Assembly: GCA_949752795.1 (NCBI GenBank)
Contig: OX457070.1
Location: 34,009,574 to 34,073,573, forward strand
Length of the DNA: 64,000 bases
Origin: Hyperoodon ampullatus
Taxonomy: Eukaryota; Chordata; Mammalia; Artiodactyla; Ziphiidae
Direction: 5' to 3'
Below the pieces are notes generated by a model. That model did no database searches, had not been told where the DNA came from, and worked only from the letters and a program-made list of their open reading frames with translations. Below are positions 1 to 11,242 of the stretch, one piece after another; positions within the stretch are counted from its first letter, which is position 1, and every line of letters starts with the position of its first letter. The position numbers were made by a program, and so were the translations under genes.

Positions 1-1479
1 ACACACAAAAGCCCAGGACCAGAGGGCTTCACAGGCAAATTGTATCGATCATTTAGAGAAGAGCTCACACGTATCCTTCTCAAACTCTTCCAAAATATAG
101 CACAGGGAGGAACACTCCCAAGCTCATTATACTAGGCCACCATCACCTTGATACCAAAACCAGACAAGGATGTCACAAAGAAAGAAAACTACAGGTCAAT
201 ATCACTGATGAACATAGATGCAAAAAAACTCAACAAAATACTAGCAAACAGAATCCAACAGCACATTAAAAGGATCATACATCATAATCAAGTGGGGTTT
301 CTTCCAGGAATGCAAGGATTCTTCAATATATGCAAATCAATCAACGTCATACACCATATTAGCAAATTGAAGGAGAAAAACCAGAGGATCATCTCAATAG
401 ATGCAGAGAAAGCTTTGGACAAAATTCAAAACCCATTTATGATAAAAACCCTGCAGGAAGGAGGCACAGAGGGAACTTTCCTCAACATAATAAAGGCCAT
501 ATATGACAAGCCCACAGCCAACATCATCCTCAATGGTGAAAAACTGAAAGCATTTCCACTAAGATCAGGAACAAGACAAGGTTGCCCACTCTCACCACTC
601 TTATTCAACATAATTTTGGAAGTTTTAGACACAGCAATCAGAGTAGAAAAGGAAATAAAAGGAATCCAAAGCGGAAAAGAAGAAGTAAAGCTGTCACTGT
701 TTGCAGATGACATGATACTCTACATAGAGTATCCTAAAGATGCTACCAGAAAACTACTAGAGCTAATCAATGAAATTGATAAAGTAGCAGGATACAAAAT
801 TAATGCACAGAAATCTGTGGCATTCCTATACGCTAATGATGAAAAATCTGAAAGTGAAATCAAGAAAACATTCCCATTTACCACTGCAACAAAAAGAATA
901 AAATATCTAGGAATAAAGCTACCTAAGGAGACAAAAGACCTATATGCAGAAAATTATAAGACAGTGATGAAAGAAATTAAAGGTGATACAAATAGATGGA
1001 GAGAGATACCATGTTCCTGGATTAGAAGAATCAACATTGTGAAAATGATTGTACTACCCAAAGCAATCTACAGATTCAATGCAATCCCTATCAAACTACC
1101 ACTGGCATTTTTCACACAACTAGAACAAAAAATTTCACAATTTCTATGGAAACACAAAAGATCCCGAATAGCCAAAGCAATCTGGAGAACGAAACACAGA
1201 GCTCCAGGAATCAGGCTCTCCGATTTCACACTATACTACACAGCTACAGTAATCCAGACAGTATGGTACTGGCACAAAAACAGAAAGACACATCAATGGA
1301 ACAGGATAGAAATCTCAGAGATAAACCCACGCACATATGGTGACCGTATCTTTGATAAAGGAGGCAGGAACGTACAGTGGAGAAAGGACAGCCTCTTCAA
1401 TAAGTGGTGCTGGGAAAACTGGACAGGGACACGTACAACTATGAGATTAGGTCAATCCCTAACGTGTACACAAAAATAA
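1..1479 (+). pseudogene. ORF2: L1 ORF2 reverse transcriptase domain, dead (unit 1)
   Basis: In an intact L1 this domain copies L1 RNA into DNA at the nicked chromosomal target. The frame runs from base 1 (THKSPGPEGFTG, the conserved entry to the RT) to an amber stop at 133-135 where the family has Glu, then stays open for 443 codons to 1479. The apparent start at 148 is a TTG Leu codon, so no initiation is implied. RT motif A ([13 protein letters not shown]) lies near codons 80-92 of the open part, motif B ([15 protein letters not shown]) near 141-155, and the catalytic FADD at 700-711. After [11 protein letters not shown] the frame is wrong: homology continues in another frame from about 1434, so a frameshift separates this from the C-terminal region. 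The segment is not translatable as an ORF2 protein. Reverse transcriptase identity is very secure; function is excluded. Confidence 0.95.
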
Positions 1480-2430
1480 GCTCAAAATGGATTAAAGACC
1501 TAAATGGAAGGCCTGAAACTATCAAACTCTTAGAGGAAAACATAGGCAGAACTCTCTATGTCATAAATCACAGCAAGATCCTTTTTAACCCAACTCCTAG
1601 AGAAATGGAAATAAAAACAAACAAACAAAAAAACAAATGGGACCTAATGAAACTTAAAAGCCTTTGAACAGCAAAGGAAACCATAAACAAGACCAAAAGA
1701 CAACCCTCAGAATGGGAGAAAATATTTGCAAATGCAGAAACAGACAAAGGAGTAATCTCCAAAATTTATGAGCAGCTCATGTAGCTCAATAGCAAAAAAA
1801 CAAACAACCCAATCGAAAAATGGGCAGAAGACCTAAATAGACATTTCTCCAAAGAAGATATAAAGACTGCCAACAAACACATGAAAGAATGCTCAACATC
1901 ATTAATCATTATAGAAATGCAAATCAAAAGTACAATCAGATATCATCTCACACCAGTCAGAATTGCCATCATCCAAAAATCTAGAAACAATAAATGCTGG
2001 AGAGGGTGTGGAGGAAAGGGAACACTCTTGCACTGCTGGTGGGAATGTGAATTGGTACAGCCACTATGGAGAACAGTATGGAGGTTCCGGAAAAAACTAC
2101 AAGTAGAACTACCATATGACCCGGCAATCCCACTACTGGGCATATACCCTGAGAAAACCATAATTCAGAAAGAGTCATGTTCCAAAATGTTCATTGCAGA
2201 TCTACTTTACAATAGCCCGGAGATGGAAACAACCTAAGTGTCCATCATCCGATGAATGGATAAAGAAGATGTGGCACATATATACAATGGAATATTACGC
2301 AGCCATGAAAAGAAATGAAATTGAACTATTTGTAATCAGGTGGATAGACCTTGAGTCTGTCATACAGAGTGAAGCAAGCCAGAAAGAGAAAGACAAATAC
2401 CATATGCTAACACATATATATGGAAGTTAA
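1434..2430 (+). pseudogene. ORF2: L1 ORF2 C-terminal region with CCHC motif, broken (unit 1)
   Basis: In intact L1 this region binds RNA and supports retrotransposition. Homology begins at [13 protein letters not shown] and passes in frame through an A-rich run (about 1611-1637) to an opal stop at 1665-1667, where the family has Cys in the SLCTAKE-like segment. The same frame resumes to an amber stop at 1782-1784 (LM*LNSKK). It then covers [20 protein letters not shown] and the cysteine motif C-x3-C-x7-H-x4-C at 1995-2048, whose four ligands are all present. A frameshift near 2195-2205 moves the last part ([28 protein letters not shown]) to another frame, ending at the natural TAA 2428-2430. 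GGKGT instead of GEKGT in the cysteine motif is shared only with units 9 and 15. Confidence 0.93.
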
Positions 2431-2756
2431 GAAAAAAAAAATGTCATGAAGAACCAGGGGTAAAACAGGAATAAAGACACAGACCTACTTGAGAATGGAC
2501 TTGAGGATATGGGGAGGGGGAAGGGTAAGCTGTGACAAAGTGAGACAGAGGCATGGACATATATATACACTACCAAACATAATGTAGATAGCTAGTGGGA
2601 AGCAGCCACATAGCACAGGGAGATCAGCTTGGTGCTTTGTGACCGAATGGAGGGGTGGGATAGGGATGGTGGGAGGGAGGGAGATGCAAGAGGGAAGGGA
2701 TATGGGAACAGATGTATATGTATAACTGATTCACTGTGTTATAAAGCAGAAACTAA
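2431..2756 (+). other. L1 3' UTR, truncated, with G-quadruplex-type tract (unit 1)
   Basis: The segment is noncoding. It follows the ORF2 stop with an A-run, then a polypurine block (ATGGGGAGGGGGAAGGG near 2510), then a block beginning AGCTAGTGGGAAGCAGCC that I recognise from cetartiodactyl L1 3' ends. The G-rich tract 2652-2681 holds six runs of three or more G with loops of 1 to 5 bases, which fits an intramolecular G-quadruplex on the + strand; polypurine tracts of this kind are a known feature of mammalian L1 3' UTRs. An AATAAA hexamer sits at 2470-2475, about 280 bp before the end. The UTR stops at GCAGAAACTAA; the family's terminal stretch with its late AATAAA and poly(A) tail is missing. 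Confidence 0.88.
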
Positions 2757-2779
2757 TTTTAAGAAAACATTTTACAAAA

Positions 2780-3445
2780 AAATAAGGACACTACGTAATG
2801 ATCAAGGGCTCGATCCAAGAAGAAGATCTAACAATTGTAAGTATTTATGAACCCAACATAGGAGCACCTCAACACATAGGGCAGATACTAACAGCCATAA
2901 AAGGGGAAATCGACAGTAACACATTCAAAGTAGGGGACTTTAACACCCCACTTTCACCAATGGACAGATCATCCAAAATGAAAATAAATACGGAAACACA
3001 AGCTTTAAATGATACATTAAACAGGATGTACTTAATTGATATTTATAGGAAATTCCATCCAAAAACAACAGAATACACATTGTTCTCAAGTGCTCATGGA
3101 ACATTCTCAAGGATAGATCATATCTTGGGTCACAAATCAAGCCTTGTTAAATTTAAGAAAATTGAAATTGTATCAAGTACCTTTTCCTAACACAACGCAA
3201 TGACACTAGATATCAATTACAGGAAAAGATCTGTAAAAGATACAAACACATGGAGGCTAAACAATACACTACTTAATAACGAAGTGATCACTGATGAAAT
3301 CAAAGGGGAAATTTTAAATTACCTAGAAGCAAATAACAATGGAGACACAACGACCCTAAACCTATGGGATGCATCAAAAGCAGTTATAATAGGGACGTTT
3401 ATAGCAATAAATCCCACCTTAAGAAACAGGAAACATCTCGAATAA
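2780..3445 (+). pseudogene. ORF2: L1 ORF2 endonuclease, C-terminal fragment, broken (unit 2)
   Basis: In intact L1 this APE-type endonuclease nicks target DNA. Only its C-terminal part is here. Homology starts at [11 protein letters not shown], directly after an in-frame TAA (2783-2785) that replaces the Glu of a DKEGHY-like segment, so nothing upstream could be read in. Visible motifs in order: IYEPN, the metal-binding GDFN (Asp codon 2936-2938), [15 protein letters not shown], then STFS followed by a stop at 3188-3190 where the catalytic Asp of SDH belongs, then HNAM and NLWDASKAV. The frame is lost near 3421-3445, where homology shifts to another frame. The N-terminal Asn and Glu active-site residues are absent because that part of the domain is missing. 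FKVGDFN (Lys for Thr) is private to this unit. It cannot be an active nuclease. Confidence 0.93.
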
Positions 3446-5343
3446 ACAACCTGACCTTGCACCTAAAGCTATTAGAGAAAGAAGAAGAAAAATACCCCAA
3501 AATTAGCAGAAGGAAAGAAATCATAAAAATCAGATCAGAAATAAATGAAAAAGAAATGAAGGAAACGATACCAAAGCTCAATAAAACTAAAAGCTGGTTC
3601 TTTGAGAACATAAACAAAATTGACAAACCATTAGCCACACTCACCAAGAAAAAAAGGGAGAAGACTCAAACCAATAGAATGAGAAATGAAAAAGGAGAAG
3701 TAACAACTGACACTGCAGAAATACAAAAGATCATGAGAGATTACTACAAGCAACTCTATGCCACTAAAATGGACAACCTGGAGGAATTGGACCAATTCTT
3801 AGAAATGCACAACCTACCAAGACTGAATCAGGAAGAAATAGAAAATATGAACAGACCAATCACAAACACTGAAATTGAAACTGTGATTAAAAATCTTCCA
3901 ACACACAAAAGCCCAGGACCAGAGGGCTTCACAGGCAAATTGTATCGATCATTTAGAGAAGAGCTCACACGTATCCTTCTCAAACTCTTCCAAAATATAG
4001 CACAGGGAGGAACACTCCCAAGCTCATTATACTAGGCCACCATCACCTTGATACCAAAACCAGACAAGGATGTCACAAAGAAAGAAAACTACAGGTCAAT
4101 ATCACTGATGAACATAGATGCACAAATCCTCAACAAAATACTAGCAAACAGAATCCAACAGCACATTAAAAGGATCATACATCATAATCAAGTGGGGTTT
4201 CTTCCAGGAATGCAAGGATTCTTCAATATATGCAAATCAATCAACGTCATACACCATATTAGCAAATTGAAGGAGAAACACCAGAGGATCATCTCAATAG
4301 ATGCAGAGAAAGCTTTGGACAAAATTCAACACCCATTTATGATAAAAACCCTGCAGGAAGGAGGCACAGAGGGAACTTTCCTCAACATAATAAAGGCCAT
4401 ATATGACAAACCCACAGCCAACATCATCCTCAATGGTGAAAAACTGAAAGCATTTCCACTAAGATCAGGAACAAGACAAGGTTGCCCACTCTCACCACTC
4501 TTATTCAACATAATTTTGGAAGGTTTAGACACAGCAATCAGAGTAGAAAAGGAAATAAAAGGAATCCAAAGCGGAAAAGAAGAAGTAAAGCTGTCACTGT
4601 TTGCAGATGACATGATACTCTACATAGAGAATCCTAAAGATGCTACCAGAAAACTACTAGAGCTAATCAATGAAATTGATAAAGTAGCAGGATACAAAAT
4701 TAATGCACAGAAATCTGTGGCATTCCTATACACTAATGATGAAAAATCTGAAAGTGAAATCATGAAAACATTCCCATTTACCACTGCAACAAAAAGAATA
4801 AAATATCTAGGAATAAAGCTACCTAAGGAGACAAAAGACCTGTATGCAGAAAATTATAAGACAGTGATGAAAGAAATTAAAGGTTATACAAATAGATGGA
4901 GAGAGATACCATGTTCCTGGATTACAAGTATCAACATTGTGAAAATGATTGTACTACCCAAAGCAATCTACAGATTCAATGCAATCCCTATCAAACTACC
5001 ACTGGCATTTTTCACACAACTAGAACAAAAAATTTCACAATTTCTATGGAAACACAAAAGATCCCGAATAGCCAAAGCAATCTGGAGAACGAAACACAGA
5101 GCTCCAGGAATCAGGCTCTCCGATTTCAGACTATACTACAAAGCTACAGTAATCCAGAGAGTATGGTACTGGCACAAAAACAGAAATTCACATCAATGGA
5201 ACAGGATAGAAATCTCAGAGATAAACCCACGCACATATGGTCACCGTATCTTTGATAAAGGAGGCAGGAATGTACAGTGGAGAAAGGACAGCCTCTTCAA
5301 TAAGTGGTGCTGGGAAACTGGACACGGACATGTACAACTATGA
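3421..5343 (+). pseudogene. ORF2: L1 ORF2 linker and RT domain, dead (unit 2)
   Basis: The linker frame opens at [16 protein letters not shown] and runs through a Lys/Glu-rich stretch, [16 protein letters not shown] and [20 protein letters not shown] to the amber stop 4033-4035. The RT core follows with FADD at 4600-4611. This is the only complete RT frame in the window shorter than 443 codons (431): one A is missing in the GGGAAAACTGG context near 5313, so it ends [12 protein letters not shown]. Private replacements are EIMKTF, GYTNRW, SWITSIN, QRVWYW and NRNSHQW. Confidence 0.93.
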
Positions 5344-6329
5344 GATTAGGTCAATCCCTAACGTGTACACAAAAATAAGCTCAAAATGGATTAAAGACCT
5401 AAATGGACGGCCTGAAACTATCAAACTCTTAGAGGAAAACATAGGCAGAACTCTCTATGTCATAAATCACAGCAAGATCCTTTTTAACCCATCTCCTAGA
5501 GAAATGGAAATAAAACCAAAACAAAAAAAAAACAAATGGGACCTAATGAAACTTAAAAGCCTTTGAACAGCAAAGGAAACCATAAACAAGACCAAAAGAC
5601 AACCCTCAGAATGGGAGAAAATATTTGCAAATGCAGAAACAGACAAAGGAGTAATCTCCAAAATTTATGAGCAGCTCATGTAGCTCAATAGCAAAAAAAC
5701 AAACAACCCAATCGAAAAATGGGCAGAAGACCTAAATAGACATTTCTCCAAAGAAGATATAAAGACTGCCAACAAACACATGAAAGAATGCTCAACATCA
5801 TTAATCATTATAGAAATGCAAATCAAAAGTACAATCAGATATCATCTCACACCAGTCAGAATTGCCATCATCCAAAAATCTAGAAACAATAAATGCTGGA
5901 GAGGGTGTGGAGAAAAGGGAACACTCTTGCACTGCTGGTGGGAATGTGAATTGGTACAGCCACTATGGAGAACAGTATGGAGGTTCCGGAAAAAACTACA
6001 AGTAGAACTACCATATGACCCGGCAATCCCACTACTGGGCATATACCCTGAGAAAACCATAATTCAGAAAGAGTCATGTTCCAAAATGTTCATTGCAGAT
6101 CTACTTTACAATAGCCCGGAGATGGAAACAACCTAAGTGTCCATCATCCAATGAATGGATAAAGAAGATGTGGCACATATATACAATGGAATATTACGCA
6201 GCCATGAAAAGAAATGAAATTGAACTATTTGTAATCAGGTGGATAGACCTTGAGTCTGTCATACAGAGTGAAGCAAGCCAGAAAGAGAAAGACAAATACC
6301 ATATGCTAACACATATATATGGAAGTTAA
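5333..6329 (+). pseudogene. ORF2: L1 ORF2 C-terminal region, broken (unit 2)
   Basis: The frame is open through the A-run (AAAACCAAAAC form, shared with unit 3) to the opal stop 5564-5566. The amber stop in LM*L is present. CCHC is intact at 5894-5947. SSNEWIKK (Asn for Asp) near the end is shared only with unit 3. Confidence 0.92.
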
Positions 6330-6655
6330 GAAAAAAAAAATGTCATGAAGAACCAGGGGTAAAACAGGAATAAAGACACAGACCTACTTGAGAATGGACT
6401 TGAGGATATGGGGAGGGGGAAGGGTAAGCTGTGACAAAGTGAGACAGAGGCATGGACATATATATACACTACCAAACATAATGTAGATAGCTAGTGGGAA
6501 GCAGCCACATAGCACAGAGAGATCAGCTCGGTGCTTTGTGACCGAATGGAGGGGTGGGATAGGGATGGTGGGAGGGAGGGAGATGCAAGAGGGAAGGGAT
6601 ATGGGAACAGATGTATATGTATAACTGATTCACTGTGTTATAAAGCAGAAACTAA
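6330..6655 (+). other. L1 3' UTR (unit 2)
   Basis: It is 326 bp, with the G-quadruplex-type tract at 6551-6580. It carries GCACAGAGAGATC where most units have GCACAGGGAGATC; unit 3 shares this. Confidence 0.87.
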
Positions 6656-6678
6656 TTTTAAGAAAAAATTTTACAAAA

Positions 6679-7344
6679 AAATAAGGACACTACGTAATGA
6701 TCAAGGGCTCGATCCAAAAAGAAGATCTAACAATTGTAAGTATTTATGAACCCAACATAGGAGCACCTCAATACAGAGGGCAGATACTAACAGCCATAAA
6801 AGGGGAAATCAACAGTAACACATTCACAGTAGGGGACTTTAACACCCCACTTTCACCAATGGACAGATCATCCAAAATCAAAATAAATACGGAAACACAA
6901 GCTTTAAATGATACATTAAGCAAGATGCACTTAATTGATATTTATAGGAAATTCCATCCAAAAACAACAGAATACACATTGTTCTCCAGTGCTCATGGAA
7001 CATTCTCAAGGATAGATCATATCTTGGGTCACAAATCAAGCCTTGTTAAATTTAAGAAAATTGAAATTGTATCAAGTACCTTTTCCGACCACAACACAAT
7101 GAGACTAGATATCAATTACAGGAAAAGATCTGTAAAAGATACAAACACATGGAGGCTAAACAATACACTACTTAATAACGAAGTGATCACTGATGAAATC
7201 AAAGGGGAAATTTAAAAATACCTAGAAACAAATAACAATGGAGACACAACGACCCAAAACCTATGGGATGCATCAAAAGCAGTTATAAGAGGGACGTTTA
7301 TAGCAATAAATGTCACCTTAAGAAACAGGAAACATCTCGAATAA
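6679..7344 (+). pseudogene. ORF2: L1 ORF2 endonuclease fragment, broken (unit 3)
   Basis: The SDH Asp is intact (SDHNTM), unlike unit 2, but a Leu codon has become TAA at 7213-7215 (GEI*KYLE). SSKIKIN and TLSKMHL are shared with unit 4 only, apart from the SKIKIN change also present in unit 11. Confidence 0.92.
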
Positions 7345-9277
7345 ACAACCTGACCTTGCACCTAAAGCTATTAGAGAAAGAAGAAGAAAAATACCCCAAA
7401 ATTAGCAGAAGGAAAGAAATCATAAAAATCAGATCAGAAATAAATGAAAAAGAAATGAAGGAAACGATACCAAAGCTCAATAAAACTAAAAGCTGGTTCT
7501 TTGAGAACATAAACAAAATTGACAAGCCATTAGCCACACTCATCAAGAAAAAAAGGAGAAGACTCAAACCAATAGAATTAGTAATGAAAAAGGAGAATTA
7601 ACAACTGACACTGCAGAAATACAAAAGATCATGAGAGATTACTACAAGCAACTCTATGCCACTGGAATGGACAACCAGGAGGAATTGGACCAATTCTTAG
7701 AAATGCACAACCTGCCAAGACTGAATCAGGAAGAAATAGAAAATATGAACAGACCAATCACAAACACTGATATTGAAACTGTGATTAAAAATCTTCCAAC
7801 ACACAAAAGCCCAGGACCAGAGGGCTTCACAGGCAAATTGTATCGATCATTTAGAGAAGAGCTCACACGTATCCTTCTCAAACTCTTCCAAAATATAGCA
7901 CAGGGAGGAACACTCCCAAGCTCATTATACTAGGCCACCATCACCTTGATACCAAAACCAGACAAGGATGTCACAAAGAAAGAAAACTACAGGTCAATAT
8001 CACTGATGAACATAGATGCACAAATCCTCAACAAAATACTAGCAAACAGAATCCAACAGCACATTAAAAGGATCATACATCATAATCAAGTGGGGTTTCT
8101 TCCAGGAATGCAAGGATTCTTCAATATATGCAAATCAATCAACGTCATACACCATATTAGCAAATTGAAGGAGAAAAACCAGAGGATCACCTCAATAGAT
8201 GCAGAGAAAGCTTTGGACAAAATTCAACACACATTTATGTTAAAAACCCTGCAGGAAGGAGGCACAGAGGGAACTTTCCTCAACATAATAAAGGCCATAT
8301 ATGACAAACCCACAGCCAACATCATCCTCAATGGTGAAAAACTGAAAGCATTTCCACTAAGGTCAGGAACAAGACAAGGTTGCCCACTCTCACCACTCTT
8401 ATTCAACATAATTTTGGAAGGTTTAGACACAGCAATCAGAGTAGAAAAGGAAATAAAAGGAATCCAAAGTGGAAAAGAAGAAGTAAGGCTGTCACTGTTT
8501 GCAGATAACATGATACTCTACATAGAGAATCCTAAAGATGCTACCAGAAAACTACTAGAGCTAATCAATGAAATTGATAAAGTAGCAGGATACAAAATTA
8601 ATGCACAGAAATCTGTGGCATTCCTATACACTAATGATGAAAAATCTGAAAGTGAAATCAAGAAAACATTCCCATTTACCACTGCAACAAAAAGAATAAA
8701 ATATCTAGGAATAAAGCTACCTAAGGAGACAAAAGACCTGTATGCAGAAAATTATAAGACAGTGATGAAAGAAATTAAAGGTGATACAAATAGATGGAGA
8801 GAGATACCATGTTCCTGGATTAGAAGAATCAACATTGTGAAAATGATTGTACTACCCAAAGCAATCTACAGATTCAATGCAATCCCTATCAAACGACCAC
8901 TGGCATTTTTCACACAACTAGAACAAAAAATTTCACAATTTCTATGGAAACACAAAAGATCCCGAATAGCCAAAGCAATCTGGAGAACGAAACACAGAGC
9001 TCCAGGAATCAGGCTCTCCGATTTCAGACTATACTACAAAGCTACAGTAATCCAGACACTATGGTACTGGCACAAAAACAGAAAGACACATCAATGGAAC
9101 AGGATAGAAATCTCAGAGATAAACCCACGCACATATGGTCACCGTATCTTTGATAAAGGAGGCAGAAATGTACAGTGGAGAAAGGACAGCCTCTTCAATA
9201 AGTGGTGCTGGGAAAACTGGACAGGGACACGTACAACTATGAGATTAGGTCAATCCCTAACGTGTACACAAAAATAA
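7320..9277 (+). pseudogene. ORF2: L1 ORF2 linker and RT, FADN variant (unit 3)
   Basis: One base is lost in the A/G run near 7550-7557 (KKKRRRLKP), which shifts the linker frame to a stop at 7599-7601. The proper frame resumes upstream of 7631 and meets the amber stop 7931-7933. The RT is open for 443 codons with FADN at 8498-8509: the second catalytic Asp is Asn. It also carries RITS, HTFMLK and KRPLAFF variants. Confidence 0.93.
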
Positions 9278-10227
9278 GCTCAAAATGGATTAAAGACCTA
9301 AATGGAAGGCCTGAAACTATCAAACTCTTAGAGGAAAACATAGGCAGAACTCTCTATGTCATAAATCACAGCAAGATCCTTTTTAACCCAACTCCTAGAG
9401 AAATGGAAATAAAACCAAAACAAAAAAAAACAAATGGGACCTAATGAAACTTAAAAGCCTTTGAACAGCAAAGGAAACCATAAACAAGACCAAAAGACAA
9501 CCCTCAGAATGGGAGAAAATATTTGCAAATGCAGAAACAGACAAAGGAGTAATCTCCAAAATTTATGAGCAGCTCATGTAGCTCAATAGCAAAAAAACAA
9601 ACAACCCAATCGAAAAATGGGCAGAAGACCTAAATAGACATTTCTCCAAAGAAGATATAAAGACTGCCAACAAACACATGAAAGAATGCTCAACATCATT
9701 AATCATTATAGAAATGCAAATCAAAAGTACAATCAGATATCATCTCACACCAGTCAGAATTGCCATCATCCAAAAATCTAGAAACAATAAATGCTGGAGA
9801 GGGTGTGGAGAAAAGGGAACACTCTTGCACTGCTGGTGGGAATGTGAATTGGTACAGCCACTATGGAGAACAGTATGGAGGTTCCGGAAAAAACTACAAG
9901 TAGAACTACCATATGACCCGGCAATCCCACTACTGGGCATATACCCTGAGAAAACCATAATTCAGAAAGAGTCATGTTCCAAAATGTTCATTGCAGATCT
10001 ACTTTACAATAGCCCGGAGATGGAAACAACCTAAGTGTCCATCATCCAATGAATGGATAAAGAAGATGTGGCACATATATACAATGGAATATTACGCAGC
10101 CATGAAAAGAAATGAAATTGAACTATTTGTAATCAGGTGGATAGACCTTGAGTCTGTCATACAGAGTGAAGCAAGCCAGAAACAGAAAGACAAATACCAT
10201 ATGCTAACACATATATATGGAAGTTAA
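9232..10227 (+). pseudogene. ORF2: L1 ORF2 C-terminal region, broken (unit 3)
   Basis: The frame is lost in the A-run ([10 protein letters not shown] then stop at 9442-9444). The LM*L amber stop is present. CCHC is at 9792-9845. EASQKQKD (Gln for Glu) is private. Confidence 0.92.
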
Positions 10228-10553
10228 GAAAAAAAAAATGTCATGAAGAACCAGGGGTAAAACAGGAATAAAGACACAGACCTACTTGAGAATGGACTTG
10301 AGGATATGGGGAGGGGGAAGGGTAAGCTGTGACAAAGTGAGACAGAGGCATGGACATATATATACACTACCAAACATAATGTAGATAGCTAGTGGGAAGC
10401 AGCCACATAGCACAGAGAGATCAGCTCGGTGCTTTGTGACCGAATGGAGGGGTGGGATAGGGATGTTGGGAGGGAGGGAGATGCAAGAGGGAAGGGATAT
10501 GGGAACAGATGTATATGTATAACTGATTCACTGTGTTATAAAGCAGAAACTAA
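10228..10553 (+). other. L1 3' UTR (unit 3)
   Basis: It is 326 bp. The G-rich tract 10449-10478 has a private G-to-T change in a loop (GGGATGTTGGG) that leaves the six G runs intact. Confidence 0.87.
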
Positions 10554-10576
10554 TTTTAAGAAAAAATTTTACAAAA

Positions 10577-11242
10577 AAATAAGGACACTACGTAATGATC
10601 AAGGGCTCGATCCAAAAAGAAGATCTAACAATTGTAAGTATTTATGAACCCAACATAGGAGCACCTCAATACAGAGGGCAGATACTAACAGCCATAAAAG
10701 GGGAAATCAACAGTAACACATTCACAGTAGGGGACTTTAACACCCCACTTTCACCAATGGACAGATCATCCAAAATCAAAATAAATACGGAAACACAAGC
10801 TTTAAATGATACATTAAGCAAGATGCACTTAATTGATATTTATAGGAAATTCCATCCAAAAACAACAGAATACACATTGTTCTCCAGTGCTCATGGAACA
10901 TTCTCAAGGATAGATCATATCTTGGGTCACAAATCAAGCCTTGTTAAATTTAAGAAAATTGAAATTGTATCAAGTACCTTTTCCGACCACAACACAATGA
11001 GACTAGATATCAATTACAGGAAAAGATCTGTAAAAGATACAAACACATGGAGGCTAAACAATACACTACTTAATAACGAAGTGATCACTGATGAAATCAA
11101 AGGGGAAATTTAAAAATACCTAGAAACAAATAACAATGGAGACACAACGACCCAAAACCTATGGGATGCATCAAAAGCAGTTATAAGAGGGACGTTTATA
11201 GCAATAAATGTCACCTTAAGAAACAGGAAACATCTCGAATAA
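10577..11242 (+). pseudogene. ORF2: L1 ORF2 endonuclease fragment, broken (unit 4)
   Basis: The translated segment is identical to that of unit 3, including the TAA (11111-11113) in place of Leu after KGEI and the intact SDHNTM. Confidence 0.92.

Larger units (their letters stand above)
1..2756 (+). mobile_element. Unit 1 (partial, class A): L1 ORF2 RT to 3' UTR
   Basis: The window opens inside the linker before the RT, so the endonuclease part lies outside. The RT is class A (AKKL, EVLD, IEYP, YAND, YGDR variants) and most resembles unit 9, eight units away. It has EKNQ where most other A units have EKHQ, and private DKIQN and LYYTATV residues. Confidence 0.95.
2757..6655 (+). mobile_element. 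Unit 2 (A-to-B mosaic), 3899 bp
   Basis: This is the first complete unit. The endonuclease and linker are class A (stop at the SDH Asp; TLTKKK; TNRMRN). From about 4520 the RT switches to class B variants (EGLD, IENP, DFRLYYK, YGHR) while keeping FADD. Private changes cluster between 4763 and 5520. Confidence 0.95.
6656..10553 (+). mobile_element. Unit 3 (class B), 3898 bp
   Basis: Sister copy of unit 4: the two share an endonuclease stop, a linker frameshift and LATGMDNQEELD-type variants found nowhere else. It differs from unit 4 mainly in the 3' part, where it resembles unit 2. Confidence 0.95.

Noticed and set aside
426..713. 95-codon antisense frame opposite the RT motifs, repeated in every unit
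   Set aside because: It is the complement of conserved RT coding sequence, recurs only because the unit recurs, and matches no protein I recognise. The same applies to the other minus-strand frames.
148..1479. Treating the 443-codon frames as genuine reverse transcriptase genes with their own start
   Set aside because: The apparent start is TTG coding Leu inside the conserved LIPKPDKD segment, an amber codon lies just upstream, and ORF2 homology continues in other frames on both sides.
2470..2475. AATAAA in the 3' UTR as the functional poly(A) signal of the unit
   Set aside because: It lies about 280 bp before the end of the UTR, belongs to ordinary 3' UTR sequence, and no downstream cleavage context or A-tail follows. 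The usual terminal signal is missing.
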